NCBI GenBank assembly: GCA_020081605.1
Contig: JAHREC010000019.1
Location: 496,001 to 560,000 of the forward strand
Reading direction: 5' to 3'
DNA from: Albifimbria verrucaria
Taxonomy: Eukaryota; Ascomycota; Sordariomycetes; Hypocreales; Stachybotryaceae
Length of the DNA stretch: 64,000 bases
Positions 49,187-62,029 of this stretch are shown here, one piece after another. Position 1 is the stretch's first letter. Each line of letters starts with the position of its first letter. A model generated the notes under the pieces. That model was given only the letters and a program-made list of their open reading frames with translations, was not told where the DNA came from and searched no databases. Made by a program: the position numbers and the translations under genes.

Positions 49187-52100
49187 GACTGGTTATTCCG
49201 AATCTCAAGGCGTGCCGGATGTCGAGATGAGATGGATTCTCTGACTTGGACTCGCCGTGGGTCAATGGACTTGACTTATATAGCTCGCACATTTCAGGGA
49301 TTGATTGAATGGGTTGCAATTCTGCACTTTCATACGTTCGAGACTAACTCTTCGTATCAACTCCTCACCCTACCAGCTTCTGCTTACCATAAGCATTGGC
49401 CTGCATACAGATCTAGGCGGTTGGTAGTGGCTATGAAAATGTGGCTTGCTTAGACATGTGAGGCTGTTGGTGGCAAGCTCACCCAGGATACCTCCTCACC
49501 GGTATTCCCAGCGTAGTTTCGAGCTCGAGGAGGTTTTCATTAAGTAATGATTTACGTCGTATAAAAACTAGACTGTCAAGGGTATCGTATGATCCTCGCT
49601 CACAAGTTTATCATACCACAATGTGATTCGTGACAATGGAAGGCTCAATCCGTTTGCTGCGGTAAGAAAAGTGAGTTCCAAAGGTCTTTTCACCCTGGCT
49701 GTAAGCCACAGCCGCCAACTCGTCGCCTAGGCCCTCCGGGATACTTCCAGAGCAATCCAATAGGTCGGATACAATCCTATATCACAAGTAGACTAGAGGC
49801 TCGATGCGAGTCTAATTATCCGACCCCTGCCATCTCATGGCTGTGGGACTCCGCGTTCGGATCGTCGGCCAACATGTGTCAGATGAACGCTGGGCCTGTC
49901 TGTGCTTTGTTGCAGGGCTAGTGCAGGCCTCAGGGTTGCAACGCGCCATGCAGCTAGGAATATTCCGAGTTTTTTTCAGCTGCTGGGGACCTGAGATATT
50001 CGATATACCTTGACGCTCTTTCTGTGACTAATGGCACGTTTGATATCTACCTCCCCAGCCTCACATCAATCAATCAATATTAAAAGAGCATCGTAGCCTT
50101 TAGAGGTCAGATGCTTACGTGGGCAACGGCTCGTTACCGGGGCTCTTTCAAGCAGAGCCTGACGCGGCAAGCTTAGTAGCTTTGATGCTCACCAGCGAGG
50201 CTCCTTCATGCATCGGGCTAAGGATCATCATTCAGCTCGGTTAGGATGCATACAGGACCTCGTCTTATGCCATGTATGTACCACACCTGCAATTTATCCA
50301 TGTGCTCCCGGGAACCTAGTGTCTAAAAATATTGGAAAGGTGCATCAAGCCACGCGTTGTCCCTACCATACGGATGTGCATCCGAGGGCCGGAAAAATCA
50401 TCCTAGCCAACAGCAACACGAATCTGTCTAGCTCAAGTATAGCTTCTAGACCGGCATAGAATCGTTTCCTGCAATTCTGCAGACCACCATCAAGAAATTT
50501 TACAGGAATTGCTTAGGTGTAGTGGTTCCAGAACCTCAAAGAAAGCTCCTGTCTATGATCCAATTGTCACGAGCTGGGCAGAGTAGGGTGGTGCCATTCT
50601 TCTGGATGCTGTTTCCAAGCAACTGTTGGTTGTACTTCTGGAATGAGTCATCATCAATTGCATTTGTGGATTCAGCAATATACGGAAGTCAACCGCTTGG
50701 TTGGAAACCCTCTGGGCCATTAGGGTTTCTGCATGTGTACAGATCTCAAGCCCGTAATCTCGTGTTTCAAAGGACCCGGCAGGAGTCTCCAACGCCCAGT
50801 AGCCAGTCTATAATGCCCCGTGCTCATCTGTGCCGCACGACCCATGCAAGTAAGCCAGTTACTCTTTGTCACAGCCTCAACTTCCTGGTGGTGCCGCCCC
50901 ACTACTGTAATACAACAACGATGTTATCCGAGGTAATCAAAGAACTAGCGTAAGATGAGCACTTGTTTTTACCGAACTTGAGAAAATTGCAATTATGGTT
51001 AACGCTGACATGTGGTTACAGTCAAGCTTCGTTAACGGTCTACCCAGATTGTTGACATCGAGGAAAGTGGAAACCGGACATAGAATTCCACATTCTTGAA
51101 TACCAAGGATGTTCGATAAATTCAAGCCTGTCTCAACACGAGTGGTCCATCCTCATAACAAAATGGGTTTGGTTGGAATTGTGCTATGAACGGTATGTGT
51201 GGGTCCATTATGTCTGTTCTACATTCATCCTGATTTATCTACCGTGGAGACTTTTGAAGCAGTGGAGATGTGAATCCATTGGTGACAAAAACGCTATTGT
51301 ATATTATGATATCTTCCAATATAGGACCAGTTTCTATTCATTGTCATCGACTAAATTGAATTGTTAATTGTGCTCTGTATCGTGTTCTGATATCTATGAT
51401 ATCAAGGAGTTCTAACCGAAACCCCATATCTCTTTTCTTGAAACATTAAAACAGTCAAGTCTTAACATATAATACTCCGAAATTAACAATCTAATCAGGA
51501 GAGGATGGCGACGTGCTTAAATGTCGTGGTCAGGCGAGTAGGGAAACTATGCTAGGAAACTAGCTGGTGTTAGAGGTCCCAGCAGTCAACGTCATTAAAG
51601 ACAGCGATAATATCTATTTAGTAACTGTCACATGACCTCAAGTCACGTTGTGTTTCGGGATATGTGACTGGGACACTGTGGAACCAGATACCTATACGTG
51701 GCCCTCGCACATTCATGGAGATGAAATGGCAAACCCGCGTATGTGCGCTTCCAACGAGAATTTGAGACATTAAATCTATATCCTACTCGGTCTTCGATTT
51801 AATGACATGCGCTTTCGGAATCATCATTCTACAATGATCACCATGGCTGAATGAAAAATCGTGTCCTTGTTCAACTCTCTATACTAATGTGTATTGTGCT
51901 CATAGAGGACAGTGTGCTGTTGTGAGAGAGCCAATTATCTAGGAGGGTGGATGCCTTACAGACTTTGCGCCACGTGGAAAGATCTACGTCCGAGATATTA
52001 TAATACGACCCGAGGTTGGTTTTGCTTTGACATTTAAGTGCTTAGCTAGTTGACACTACAACCATGTGCACGTGTCATGACACTATGGCTTCGTAGATCT

Positions 52101-52500
52101 TTTCACTATCCCCACGATTAGTCTAGCCCACTTCGACAGCAGATGCGCTTCCCGCATCCTTTCCCCAGACAAATTGTTATCAAGTCTGGCGAGCTCAGGT
52201 CAAAAAGCGGAACAACGGAAGGCTGCCGTTGTTGAAGCCGCAATGACTCGAGAACATCAGATCGTACGTGTCGGTTGTAGATGTCAGTGCCACGATGCTC
52301 TGGACAAGTGGCTATCTAAAACCCAGTCAGTTCTGCTTGCTTCAGTAATATTTAAGCCTACACCTTCCCCAGATTGAGAACTGAACATGATGTCCAAGTT
52401 TCTATCTTTTTCACATAAAATTGAAAATTTCGAAATCTTTATGAAAATTTGAGGCACTGCAGAAACTCCACTGTGAAGATTAACGCTTCTCGGTTTCAAC
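49187..52500. other. Gene-poor region, 3.3 kb
   Basis: Frames such as 50208-50459 and 50522-50953 (+) show no family and no exon partners. No repeats of note were seen. The promoters of the flanking divergent genes must lie here. Confidence 0.5.
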
Positions 52501-53688
52501 ATGTCCGGTACACATGATAAATATGAGACATCAGGCATTGACGCCGGGGACATTGAGAGTGGCAGCCATGATGGCCTCAGAGAGCTTCGAGCCGCGCAGA
52601 GTATCACAATGAGCCCTGAACTATTTGAGAAGCTATACCTTTCGCCACCAAACAAAGTGAAGGGAAATTTGAGACGAACCTTTGCGAACCCAACTCCATT
52701 GTAAGCAAGGCTCATATACTCTGATACGCGATTGATTTCATGTCTGACAACGACCTCCACAGGGCGCTGGTGGGGTTCCTGTTATCTCTCATGCCCTTGT
52801 CATGCGATCTGATGGGCTGGAGAGGAGCTGGCGACCTCGGTATCGCATCTATGTATGTTGTGTCAAGCTCCCAGACAAACCGCTACTTGAAGCTAAAGCC
52901 TTGACTCTTTGACTATAGCGCATCGTATTTTTTCTTTGGCGGCCTATTGATGTTGCTCAGCGGTATCTTTGAATGGGTCCTGGGCAACAGCTTCTCTGCA
53001 ACAGTGTTTTGCAGCTTTGGATGTTTCTGGTTTGCTCTAGGGGCACTTTGAACCCGAATTTTGGAGCATACGCTTTCTACGCTACAGATCCAGAGAAGCC
53101 AGCTACGGGAATGGAGGATCCTACTTTCAACGCAAGCCTTGGTAAGCACAATTTGCGATGTTCTCAAACTCTTCAAAACTCTCCATTTGCTGATTCAGAG
53201 AACCGCAGGATTCTGGCTATTAAGCGTAGGTATCCTTCTGGTTATTTACTTAATCTGTGCTCTCAGAACAAATGTGGTTTTCGTTATTATTTTTCTCAGC
53301 TTGATTCCAGCTCTTGGCATGCTCACAGCCGCTTTCTGGTTCCAAGCAGAGGATTTGACCGGCAATGCATTCAAAATTCACAAAATGTTTGTGGTAAGTT
53401 TGACAAAACCCGCCCTGTTTTTGCCAGCAAATACTCATCAACTGCAAGGCCGCGGGAGCATTTCTTTTCGTCACATGTATGGCTGGCTGGTATCTACTCC
53501 TAGCTATTCTACTTGACACAGTTGACTTTCCGATTTCGTTGCCAGTAGGGGACCTCTCTGGTCTCATCAGGGGCGAGAGGCAAGGGTTTGAGATAAAAGT
53601 GGCGCTTTATAGTCCGAATCTGGCCATTGAGGGTGATATTAGTGGAGTGCATACAGAGAATAGAATGACTGTGCATGGGAAGAAATGA
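52501..53688 (+). CDS. Gpr1/Fun34/YaaH (Ady2/AcpA-type) acetate transporter
   Basis: Plasma-membrane monocarboxylate/acetate uptake or ammonium export protein of the AceTr family. It starts MSGTHDKYETSGIDAGDIES, and the family signature NPTPL|ALVGF spans the first intron. Six hydrophobic segments follow: LVGFLLSLMPLSCDLMGWRG, SYFFFGGLLMLLSGIFEWVL, TVFCSFGCFWFALG, LLSVGILLVIYLICAL, NVVFVIIFLSLIPALGMLTA, FLFVTCMAGWYLLLAILLDT. The Asn/Phe-rich selectivity segment TLNPNFGAYAF is present. Four introns fit in phase. One base is lost in the G run 53040-53043. The tail after LPVGDLSGLI is longer than in yeast Ady2 and hydrophilic. Confidence 0.88.
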
Positions 53689-55280
53689 AGAGTGCAAGAA
53701 TATACGAAATAGATCATGAGCTACTTAATTCATACATCCAGAAGTTCCAACCAATCTCAGCCATCCTCGAATCCAACAACATTACCCCTCCGTGACACCT
53801 GAAAATAAATCTCCTATTATATCCGACAAGGAATAAGCATGGTCGGTTGAAAACCAGCGTACTGGTGATGCCTTATGCTTAAATATGCAAGTGAGGTTCA
53901 GCCATGAGTGAGAGTTCGTGAGTAAATGCGCTCAACTACATTGCCCAAGGACCAATAGCTGCAATAAAGACCAAACAACGATTGAGTCAGAGTGGGGAAA
54001 GGGGTTAATTTGGGAATGCAAGCAACACTTTGCAATACTCAGCTTCTTATCTAGATGCCAATTCTGGAACTATGCGCCTGAATTACCAACAGTTTCATTT
54101 TCCCCTGCCAATGCTCTTCCTGCCACCGTAACGCTGTCAATCTCACATGTCTTCGGTAAACGGAAACTGTCATGTCGCCGGTAAAAATGAGCACATTGTA
54201 TCTCTTGCCTGATTTGTTTGCAGTGGAGAGCATCAAAGGTTTCACAACGTGATTACATTCTTTGTTTGGCATGCACGGGTGATAATCTACCGGGGCTGTT
54301 GAGCACATTGGAGTGTTGCGTAGCGTGCCACCCCACTCTGCAGCTCTTCTCCCTCCAGAGCATATTGTTTTCTTCTCCCCGCAGTGATATGACAGGTGGG
54401 CTGGGCTGGTATGGTCAGCTGGTGGGATGCATTCGGTATGGAAACAGTCATTTAAACCAATCTTTCTGCCCCAAAGCGATGCAGCTAGGGGGTTTGGGAA
54501 GGAGACTGTCAGCGAACCTTAGCAAAGTGTAATTAACTCTCTTTTTCCCGGAACATGTTGTCTCTCACATGAGATATGGCGACATCAGTAATAGCAAGGC
54601 CCGTTAACGCCCCAGAATCCAATGGGGTGGGTGGTGGGCGGCATCTGAAGTCCTTTGTGCGTTGCCGTTTTAGGCAGGAGAAGCATACGATGTAACCTCG
54701 AATCGCCCACAAGACTTACGGACTTTATCTAGCATAAGCCTGGGCGCGTTTAGCGGTTGCGCAGTATATTTTTGTGTCGGCTTCCGACCGAGCCCCGGTT
54801 TTCCCCTGTTGTTGGAAGACGCCGGTTGATGGGCAGCGAAAACTATCGAGCGATCTTGCATCTCCAACCAGACAGGGTTCAGACAGCCACCGAAGCGCTC
54901 TGAAGCTGCCATGGTTCAATCAGGAAATCACCCAGTCCCGGCCAGCCGTTAATGGCAATGTGCAGGTGGAACTCCTTGAAACAAGCGGGCGATCAATCAG
55001 ACCATGGGGCCAGGTCAAAGGTCCTCTCAAAATCAGGTACCAGTGACGTTGCCTCGACTTGCCTTATTCGGTACTGTGATCTACCAAGCTTTCCAAATGC
55101 CGATCACCAAACAAGGATATTGCTACCAACCTTGATGGGCTTATCTGACTCTGGACCAGTGTGGAGCCGAGGCCGGAGACAATCTAGAATGGCAGGTGAT
55201 GATAACATCACCACCGGCTGAAAGGCTGTAAAAAGAAGTTGTGATGGGAGGTTGAGGATGGATGAAGGACAACGGGCGGA
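53689..55280. other. Intergenic, 1.6 kb, nothing recognised
   Basis: Only short overlapping frames on both strands with no family resemblance. Confidence 0.45.
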
Positions 55281-55287
55281 TATATAG
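55281..55287 (+). promoter_or_regulatory. TATA box of trypsin gene
   Basis: TATATAG lies about 108 bp upstream of the ATG at 55389. Confidence 0.55.
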
Positions 55288-55388
55288 AGGCCTGAAGATC
55301 TTCGAGATTTTCAGAAGATCTTCACCTCATCACGCTCTACCACTCTCATCTCAAGTCCTAGCACCTGGCTCCAGCCCCTCCATTCAAT

Positions 55389-56261
55389 ATGCAGATGAAG
55401 ATCGCTCTCGCGGCTCTGGCCTCCACGGCCGCTGCCCTTCCCAACCCCAACCCCAGGGCCAGGAGATTGTTGGTGGAGAGCTCGCCAGCGCTGGTGACTT
55501 CCCTTCATTGTCTCCCTGCAGCGATCCGGCAGCCACTTCTGCGGTGGTTCGCTCGTCAACGCCAACACCGTCATCACTGCTGCCCACTGCTCCGTCGGCC
55601 AGTCTGCCTCTTCCGTCACCGTCCGCGCTGGTTCCCTGGTATGTTGCACCGTTGCTAGTCTGCATAACCAAGAGAAGATTATTAACAATCACCTAGAAGC
55701 GCAACAGCGGTGGTACCCTCGTTGGTGTTTCCCGCATCATTGTCAACCCTAGCTACCAGAGCAGCTCTTACAACAACGACGTTGCCATCTGGAAGCTGTC
55801 CACCTCCATCCCTACCAGCTCCACCATTGGCTACGCCACCCTCGCCGCTGCTGGCTCCGACCCCGCTGGTGGTTCATCTGCCCAGACTGCTGGTTGGTAA
55901 GTTACCTCCTCCTGTCAACGAACTTCTAGACAGAACAATCTAACACAGAAATAGGGGCACCACCACCTCCGGTGGCTCCAGCCTTCCCGTTGACCTGCGC
56001 AAGGTCACCGTCCCCATCGTCTCCCGTTCCACTTGCCAGTCCAACTACGGAACTTCCTCCGTCACCACCTCCATGGTCTGCGCTGGTCTTGCCGCCGGTG
56101 GCAAGGACTCTTGCCAGGGTGACTCTGGTGGCCCTCTTGTCAACTCTGCCAAGACCCTCATTGGTATTGTTTCCTGGGGTGAGGGTTGCGCCGCTCCCAA
56201 CGCTCCCGGTGTCTACGCTCGTGTCGGTGCTCTCCGCACTTTCATTGACGCCAACCTGTAA
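55389..56261 (+). CDS. Secreted trypsin-like serine protease (S1A)
   Basis: Pre-pro-trypsin: signal peptide ([18 protein letters not shown]), a short propeptide (NPNPQGQE) and mature [20 protein letters not shown]. The triad is His in VITAAHC, Asp in [11 protein letters not shown] and Ser in [10 protein letters not shown]. The Asp at the S1 base (the first D of [10 protein letters not shown]) predicts Arg/Lys specificity. It ends [17 protein letters not shown], as in Fusarium trypsin. Two introns (GTATGT..TAG about 55640-55695; GTAAGT..TAG about 55899-55954) are in phase. Two one-base losses lie early: the C run 55451-55454 and the T run 55504-55505. Strong codon bias and a TATA box suggest high inducible expression. 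Confidence 0.92.
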
Positions 56262-57093
56262 GCGTCTTGCTTCAGTCAGGTCTATGACCCTCACTCGTCA
56301 AGTGGTCAATTAAGAGATAGCTGTGTGGTACTGAGCGTGATCACGGATAGCTCCTTGATAGGGTGAAAAGGGAGAGTGATGTTTTCCATAGCAAAGTAGC
56401 TAGCTCTAGGTATCATTTATCAACAGAGCATACTTGTATAGAAGCTAAAGGAATTGCATATTGGTTGAAGACTATTGCGCTAGTGTTACGTGAACAAGTG
56501 AGGAGTCTAAGTTCAAGATGTTCATTCGAATCGGAAAAAGCCGTAAGCCACTCGCACGTTATTGTCCATAAATTAATTGCCTCCTTTATTCCAACCTCTT
56601 TCCATACCTGATAGCAGTTACTCTATACTTTGAGGTTATATAAGTTCAATGGCGGTCTAGATATGCAGCTGGTTCTGTTTTCATAGCAGGGTTCTTACTA
56701 GTTACAATCCATAGAACTCGACTATTGCCATAACTGGTCAAATGATTTGTACCCATGCACTTAATATTGAGTTATCCTAGTTTCGACGCATGACCCACTC
56801 AGAGTTATCCACTATTCAAGGAGAGGATTGAATGTAATATGTAAAAGAGTCCCAATTTATGTGTTAGGCATGGAATTTAAGTCAGGGGTAGTCTGGATCA
56901 GTCGATCTAGACGCTCATGTATGAAGAGTTGTTTTTGGTATGGCCAAATCTTTCAAGCAGCGAATCATGCAACAAATTATATCAAGTGATACGTAATGCA
57001 AATAGTGAGACATTGTATTTCCAGCATCAACTAGTTTTACTTTGTTTCCCTGCATCCCCTCGACATCTTCAACAATCACACCGTCTAGCCCTT
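56262..57093. other. Intergenic, 0.83 kb
   Basis: No recognised family. A minus-strand frame stays open from about 57253 down to 56912 and is an alternative reading of the last exon of the next gene. Confidence 0.35.
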
Positions 57094-57529
57094 TCAGCTT
57101 ATCAATTGCACCAACTGTAAGTGGCCTTTGAGATGATGGGTCAGTTGCGGATGATGGAATAGAAAATAATGGAACACTGACGGTGGGTGGGCAGTTGGAG
57201 GCAGCATTCTGTTCATCCTCCAGTAATCGACCCCGGTATCTTCCTTGACAATCCTGCGATACATATTAGATATTGATGACAGGGTCATTTTGATTCAGGG
57301 GCACTCACGAAGTTACTGTTCCATTTTGCTTCTCGTATTCATCAGTGCCCCGAAAGGTATACGTCACGCTCTACAGAGATTAGATGAGTTTCGCGCAAAG
57401 CATTGGTCAAATCCAAACCTTTCGGTCGGCCATCAGAGGTACTTCCGCCTGTTTGTAGTAGGCGATGTTGAGGGCTGTGTATGTAAGTACAAGGACACCC
57501 AGGATAGACAACAGTCGAAGAGAAAACAT
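57094..57529 (-). CDS. Hypothetical small single-span membrane or secreted protein
   Basis: Not recognised. The three-exon model starts MFSLRLLSILGVLVLTYTAL, one hydrophobic helix at the N-terminus, followed by NIAYYKQAEVPLMADRK. The 48 bp intron 57371-57418 joins in phase to SVTYTFRGTDEYEKQNGTVT. The 55 bp intron 57254-57308 then gives a last exon ending at 57094 (VDYWRMNRM..). A TATA-like element at 57613-57620 lies about 85 bp upstream and favours this start over ATG 57574. The alternative last-exon frame (DCQGRYRGRLLEDEQN..) is open much longer, to 56912, and could be the true one if a base is missing. Confidence 0.35.
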
Positions 57530-57612
57530 GGACGAAACAGGATAATGCCCAATGGAACAATCAGGGATCGGCATTGATTGCCCGCGACCGGTTTGGGGGT
57601 CACGGTGCTACT

Positions 57613-57620
57613 TATATAAA
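57613..57620 (-). promoter_or_regulatory. TATA-like element
   Basis: TATATAAA (symmetrical enough to serve either strand), upstream of the small hypothetical gene on the minus strand. Confidence 0.35.
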
Positions 57621-58947
57621 ATGGACCCGCTAATATTGATGGGGCAGGAGGCATGACGCAACTCCTCAGCCCCTTGATAGCGACCTTCCTAATCATATTG
57701 AGCTTCTACCATAGATAGTGAGATGTTGGTACAGGCGGCTATTCGGTTGTCGGAAGTTGGCATATGCCTGGCAATTCCACTCTTACGTATCATGTGAAGA
57801 GCTGACTTATCGCAATTCTTGGAGGAGTGGAAGTGAGAGGCTCCATTTTAGAGATAGGAGCCCCATAGCCCTCTGATATCCCACCTGGTCAAAGCACATC
57901 GTGAATATCGTAAAACCAATTTACTCATTCTTGCTCCGGCTCCAGTGATTCTTTTTTCTTTTCTAATTCTGTATTCCTTTCTTTCTTTCTTTTCCCCAAA
58001 GGCTTATCAAGTAATATCACATAATACCCTTAAACAGTGCAATGAACTGCTTGCAGTCATTGTTGTCGACTATTGAGAATGGGAAACTGAGGTCATGATG
58101 CAAAGCACGAGCTTGTCTGTCAAGTATCGAGGAAGCTTAAACTTCTAAGAACCGTTAGATAGCTTTGTTAGACCAGAATGACACCATACAGAACTATGTT
58201 ATGGAGGACCATCAAACCAGCCGAAGGTTCCAACGCGAGCGCATTACTGCTCAATTGCCGTATAGGGTAAAAAGAATCTTTCCAACGATAGGCCTACACT
58301 AGTTGCCGACATGCATACAAACTTGATAACTAAATCGTCCTATAAAAGGGCTACATATTACTATGTGGGATTATTAGAGGGGCGCTTGGAGTAGGATATT
58401 CCTCCCAACGTGAAAGCGTGATTGCTTGGCATCGGGTACAAGCCTGCAAGTTGGCAATATTCGTTCCATAAAAGCAGATAAATCTTAATGGTCCAGATCC
58501 CGGGTGGATTCAGTTAAATCACTAAGAGCCTAAGAATATATCGATGCTATCTCGGCCCGAAGTGCACTGTGTACTCAGCCTCATGGAACTCCCATTGACT
58601 TAAATACTGTCAATAGCTACACCTGAAGCATCTCGCAATGTATCATATTGACCTCTATATGCGCAGTCAGATGGCAAGGACGAAAGCCAAATAGAAACAA
58701 GCAGGAGCAGCACTGCCTTGGATTTAGGCACTCTTCTGGTCATAGACCTCTGCTAAGGCTATCTAAGAGCTATAGAGCCAGTACTGACAGGTGGAAAATT
58801 CGGCAGGCAGAATTGTGCCGACATTGAAACAAACTTGAGTGAAAGACGTGTTCCTGTGAATTACCATGCAGTCCTCACTATTATAGGGCTAAAACAGGCC
58901 AATAGATCGAGTAGTTTTAGATCCATTAACTTCTGTGCGTCAACCCG
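57621..58947. other. Intergenic, 1.3 kb, nothing recognised
   Basis: No frame with family resemblance. A short CTTT-rich tract lies around 57952-58000. Confidence 0.45.
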
Positions 58948-59929
58948 CTATTTTGACTCCTTTGCTGCCTCTTTTATTGAAGGTGTGTTTTTAATCATGG
59001 TGCTTACAGCATCTTGTATCATCTGTAAGTGGCTCTCCTCATCTGCAACGACTGCAATATCTCCATTTCTGTCCGCAATTTCAACTGGTTCGTCTTCTGC
59101 TTCGAGACGAGGTGCTTTGACTGGTGTAGGCTCGATAATCTTCTGTGCAGACACCTCTTCTTCTATCGGCTCTTCCCCTATCTTGTACACCTTGGTTGTT
59201 TTCAACGGCTCCATAGGCTCTAAACGCATCTGGCCGTAAGTTTGGTTGGCCATTCTGACTTTCTTGCGCCCATCGCGTAGGATCTGGTCAAGAAGCCGAA
59301 GAGTAAAATGCTGACAATTGTTATTGAATAAGTCATATACTTCGGGCATGTCGTTCATGACCTTGGAAGCTATACAATTTGCTAGTCAGTGATGGGATCT
59401 AGGGTATAACAAAACAATTTACTATCTGCTGGATTAGGAACTTACCGGCATTCACTACAGCGGCATCGTTGAAATTTGTGACGCCGAGTTTGTACTTTGT
59501 CCAACCACCATGCATATCGAATACCTCATTCGTGTAGTAATTCCAGCCACCAGGATATAAATCGGTTGCCTGCAGCTGGTGCAAGTAATCACCCACAACA
59601 ACGCACCAGTGATGCGTTGGGTCTGGAGCATCATTGAGCACGACACTAAGGCCGCCAGTTGCGACAGCCTTTATGGCACCGAAATCATACTTCTCCATGC
59701 GACCAAGGAGGCCATTGGCGAAGCCACCACCTACGACACGTGATGCAATGTATACATCTCTCGCACCACTGTTGATGTCTGCCAAGCCTTGAGCAATCAC
59801 AGACGAATTCTGGTGATGACGATTTGACTGATGTGCTGGAACGGGCGGAGGCTCGAATTTGGTTAACGGCGTAGTAGTTTCCTCTTTGATGTTCGTAATC
59901 CTACGAAGCCCCTCGAGTAAAGCGTTCAT
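58948..59929 (-). CDS. Papain-fold-like (PPPDE/LRAT-type) protein
   Basis: Starting MNALLEGLRRITNIKEE, it has a Pro-rich linker (PLTKFEPPPVPAHQS). A domain follows in which HHWCVVVGDYLHQLQATDL supplies a His and NNNCQHFTLRLLDQILRDGR a Cys. This circular His...NCxHF arrangement is typical of PPPDE/DeSI and LRAT/NlpC-type thiol enzymes. The intron joins VVNA to SKVMNDMPEVYDLF exactly. The acidic C-terminal tail (EEPIEEEV, EAEDEPVEIADRNGDI) is probably disordered. There is no frame break. A deubiquitinase/deSUMOylase-like or acyltransferase activity is possible, but the subfamily is not resolved. In-frame ATGs up to 60097 exist. Confidence 0.65.
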
Positions 59930-62029
59930 GCTGCCGAGTTCTAGAATAACCTGTAGAGATGGGTGGCTTATAGGGTAAAAGATGGAGCCTGTTCTACTAC
60001 AATGATGAAGGAATGAGTTGTCTATCGTGAAATATTGTTTATTGATGGGCACAAACTTGAAAGTATTTATATCTGCCGACACTAATTGTCTTACCATTTC
60101 TAAACATTTCTAAGAAATATTGGCTGTAGCGGCGGATTAGGTCAGTTGTTGGATATGGCTAGCTGAATGGTGGTGCTTGCAACGCAAAGAGGACGTCTGG
60201 CATCACTAAAGCCGCCAAAACAATAGTCTGGACCAACTTAGCTCCTCACGGTCGCGGAAGTACCCGTTATTACAGGGTTAGGTGCATGCAAGCGAGGGCC
60301 CTATGAGATCTAGGTTCTCAAATAATCCATTACAGATGCTGTACCATATGGAGCCGCACGAGGAGGCATACCCAAACTCATCAGAGTATTTCCTTCTGTC
60401 AACTTACAAGTTTGTTTTGTTGCTCTTTCCAAGTGCCCCAGGTTGTGGAGGTTCAGGGTAACCAGGGTGGCTGACAAGCCCCAAGTGCTCATGAGCTGAA
60501 GATACCCTGCTGGGCAAATCTACAGGGCCTAGAGCAAATGGTGGCTAATTGGCAAGGCTTGTGCCCTGGTGTCACCGCCACAAGTGGGTATCTCGATCTA
60601 TGTGATTGTGTTTCAAGTGCAGCGACTGGGACGCTTAATGGCCAGCTGAAGGCCAGGAATATTTCAGCCACTCTTGTGCGCCATTGCCAATAAGTCATGG
60701 GCTAGGCGGGCATTGTGGTCGAGTGACTACTGTATGGTACCGTGTCTTGCAGCTTTTATGACTTAGCAGTCTTTTCCCTAAGCATAAAGTTTCTCCAAAG
60801 TCGAGCCAGCCTCAAAGCTGAAATCGACGTTTCGACAGCTGAACAATTGAAGGACAAGGCCACCCCTACAGGGAACACACCTTGTTCCATGAGGCTGAGA
60901 CAAATCAGGGCACTAATGGTGAGATGAAGAGAACGCTGTAGGCACCAAGTGCAGTACATGTAGTATCACAGCACAAGGACTGGACGTGATGAATTTGAGC
61001 ATGAGCTGACTGGGAGAATAACTAGCAACCTTGAACAAAATTTATCGCTATGTCTTTGACAAAAGAGCCTGTGTGCGCAACATGTCCCATCAATTACCAG
61101 TGGCATGTAAGCTCCCACATGGTCGCATCTCTGTGTCAGGGCTGCACTCTGCAAGTTCAATGCATAATGCAAGTAGAATGATGCGCTTTATTTTATTATT
61201 ATTATTATTATTTTTTTTTTTTAAAAAATGAAGAAACCAAAAAAATTAACAAAATAAAAATTGGAAAGTAGAATCGAAACTGCAATAATATGATCAGGCG
61301 CAGTAATCAAGTCAAGTTTCGTTACAAACTGATGCTAAAGCTGTGCCTCGTGATGCCTTGTAAGAGCGTGGCTCACGTCACGTGCCCGCCCAAGAAGACG
61401 CAGACCGTTGGGACGAAAGGCTGTAAATAAAGTAAAATCGAGGGACCGCTCGAGTTCTAAAGCCGGGGATCTTGAGGTCTGGGAAAATCCTCGGGCGCTA
61501 TCAAAATCCCGATGACCCACAAGTCCGGGATCTGCAACCCCACTGAGTTAACTCCGCAGTGGTAGAACGTATTAGAAGCTCGAGGCTCCGCCACTCGAAG
61601 AATAACTCGTGCCCACCTCGTACGTTGTGGTCGATTTTGTTGATGCTGGTACAGTACTGTAATGTGAGAAATTGAGTTGTGCGGAGTTAACGGTGCATGA
61701 TGGTTGAGGCCGAAATGGCCATCTCAGCAAGAGTGTTCAACCGTCGCTGAGTGTTTGCTATGCTTAGTATCTCAGCTTCCACTGTCTATCTTTTACTGAG
61801 GTTCTTTGCTATGTTTTCATGTCACAGTCGCTTTTCAGTTTCTCCCATGACCGAGTTATAAAGTATTCTTTTGAAATAACCAAATATGTACAGTATCATG
61901 ATACAAGAAGTGCTTCATTGAGTGACCTATCAATCTGTGTTTTCTATCCTCCCAAAACCAAAACTTATCGGCAGCTCAAGTTGCATTGCGCCGCTGGGTT
62001 TGAATGAGAACCCCTGGGTTGGAGATTCA
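59930..62029. other. Intergenic, 2.1 kb
   Basis: No recognised gene. It contains an A/T microsatellite (61191-61222) and an inverted pair GTTAACTCCGC (61547-61557) / GCGGAGTTAAC (61681-61691). Confidence 0.45.
61191..61222. repeat. (TTA)n microsatellite plus poly-T tract
   Basis: A run of ATT units followed by about a dozen T, then AT-rich sequence. Simple low-complexity DNA. Confidence 0.8.

Noticed and set aside
50522..50953. 143-codon + strand frame
   Set aside because: No family resemblance or intron structure; likely chance.
57342..57560. 72-codon minus frame beginning MFHWALSCF
   Set aside because: Overlaps in another frame the exon with the hydrophobic start MFSLRLLSIL, which joins across introns in phase.
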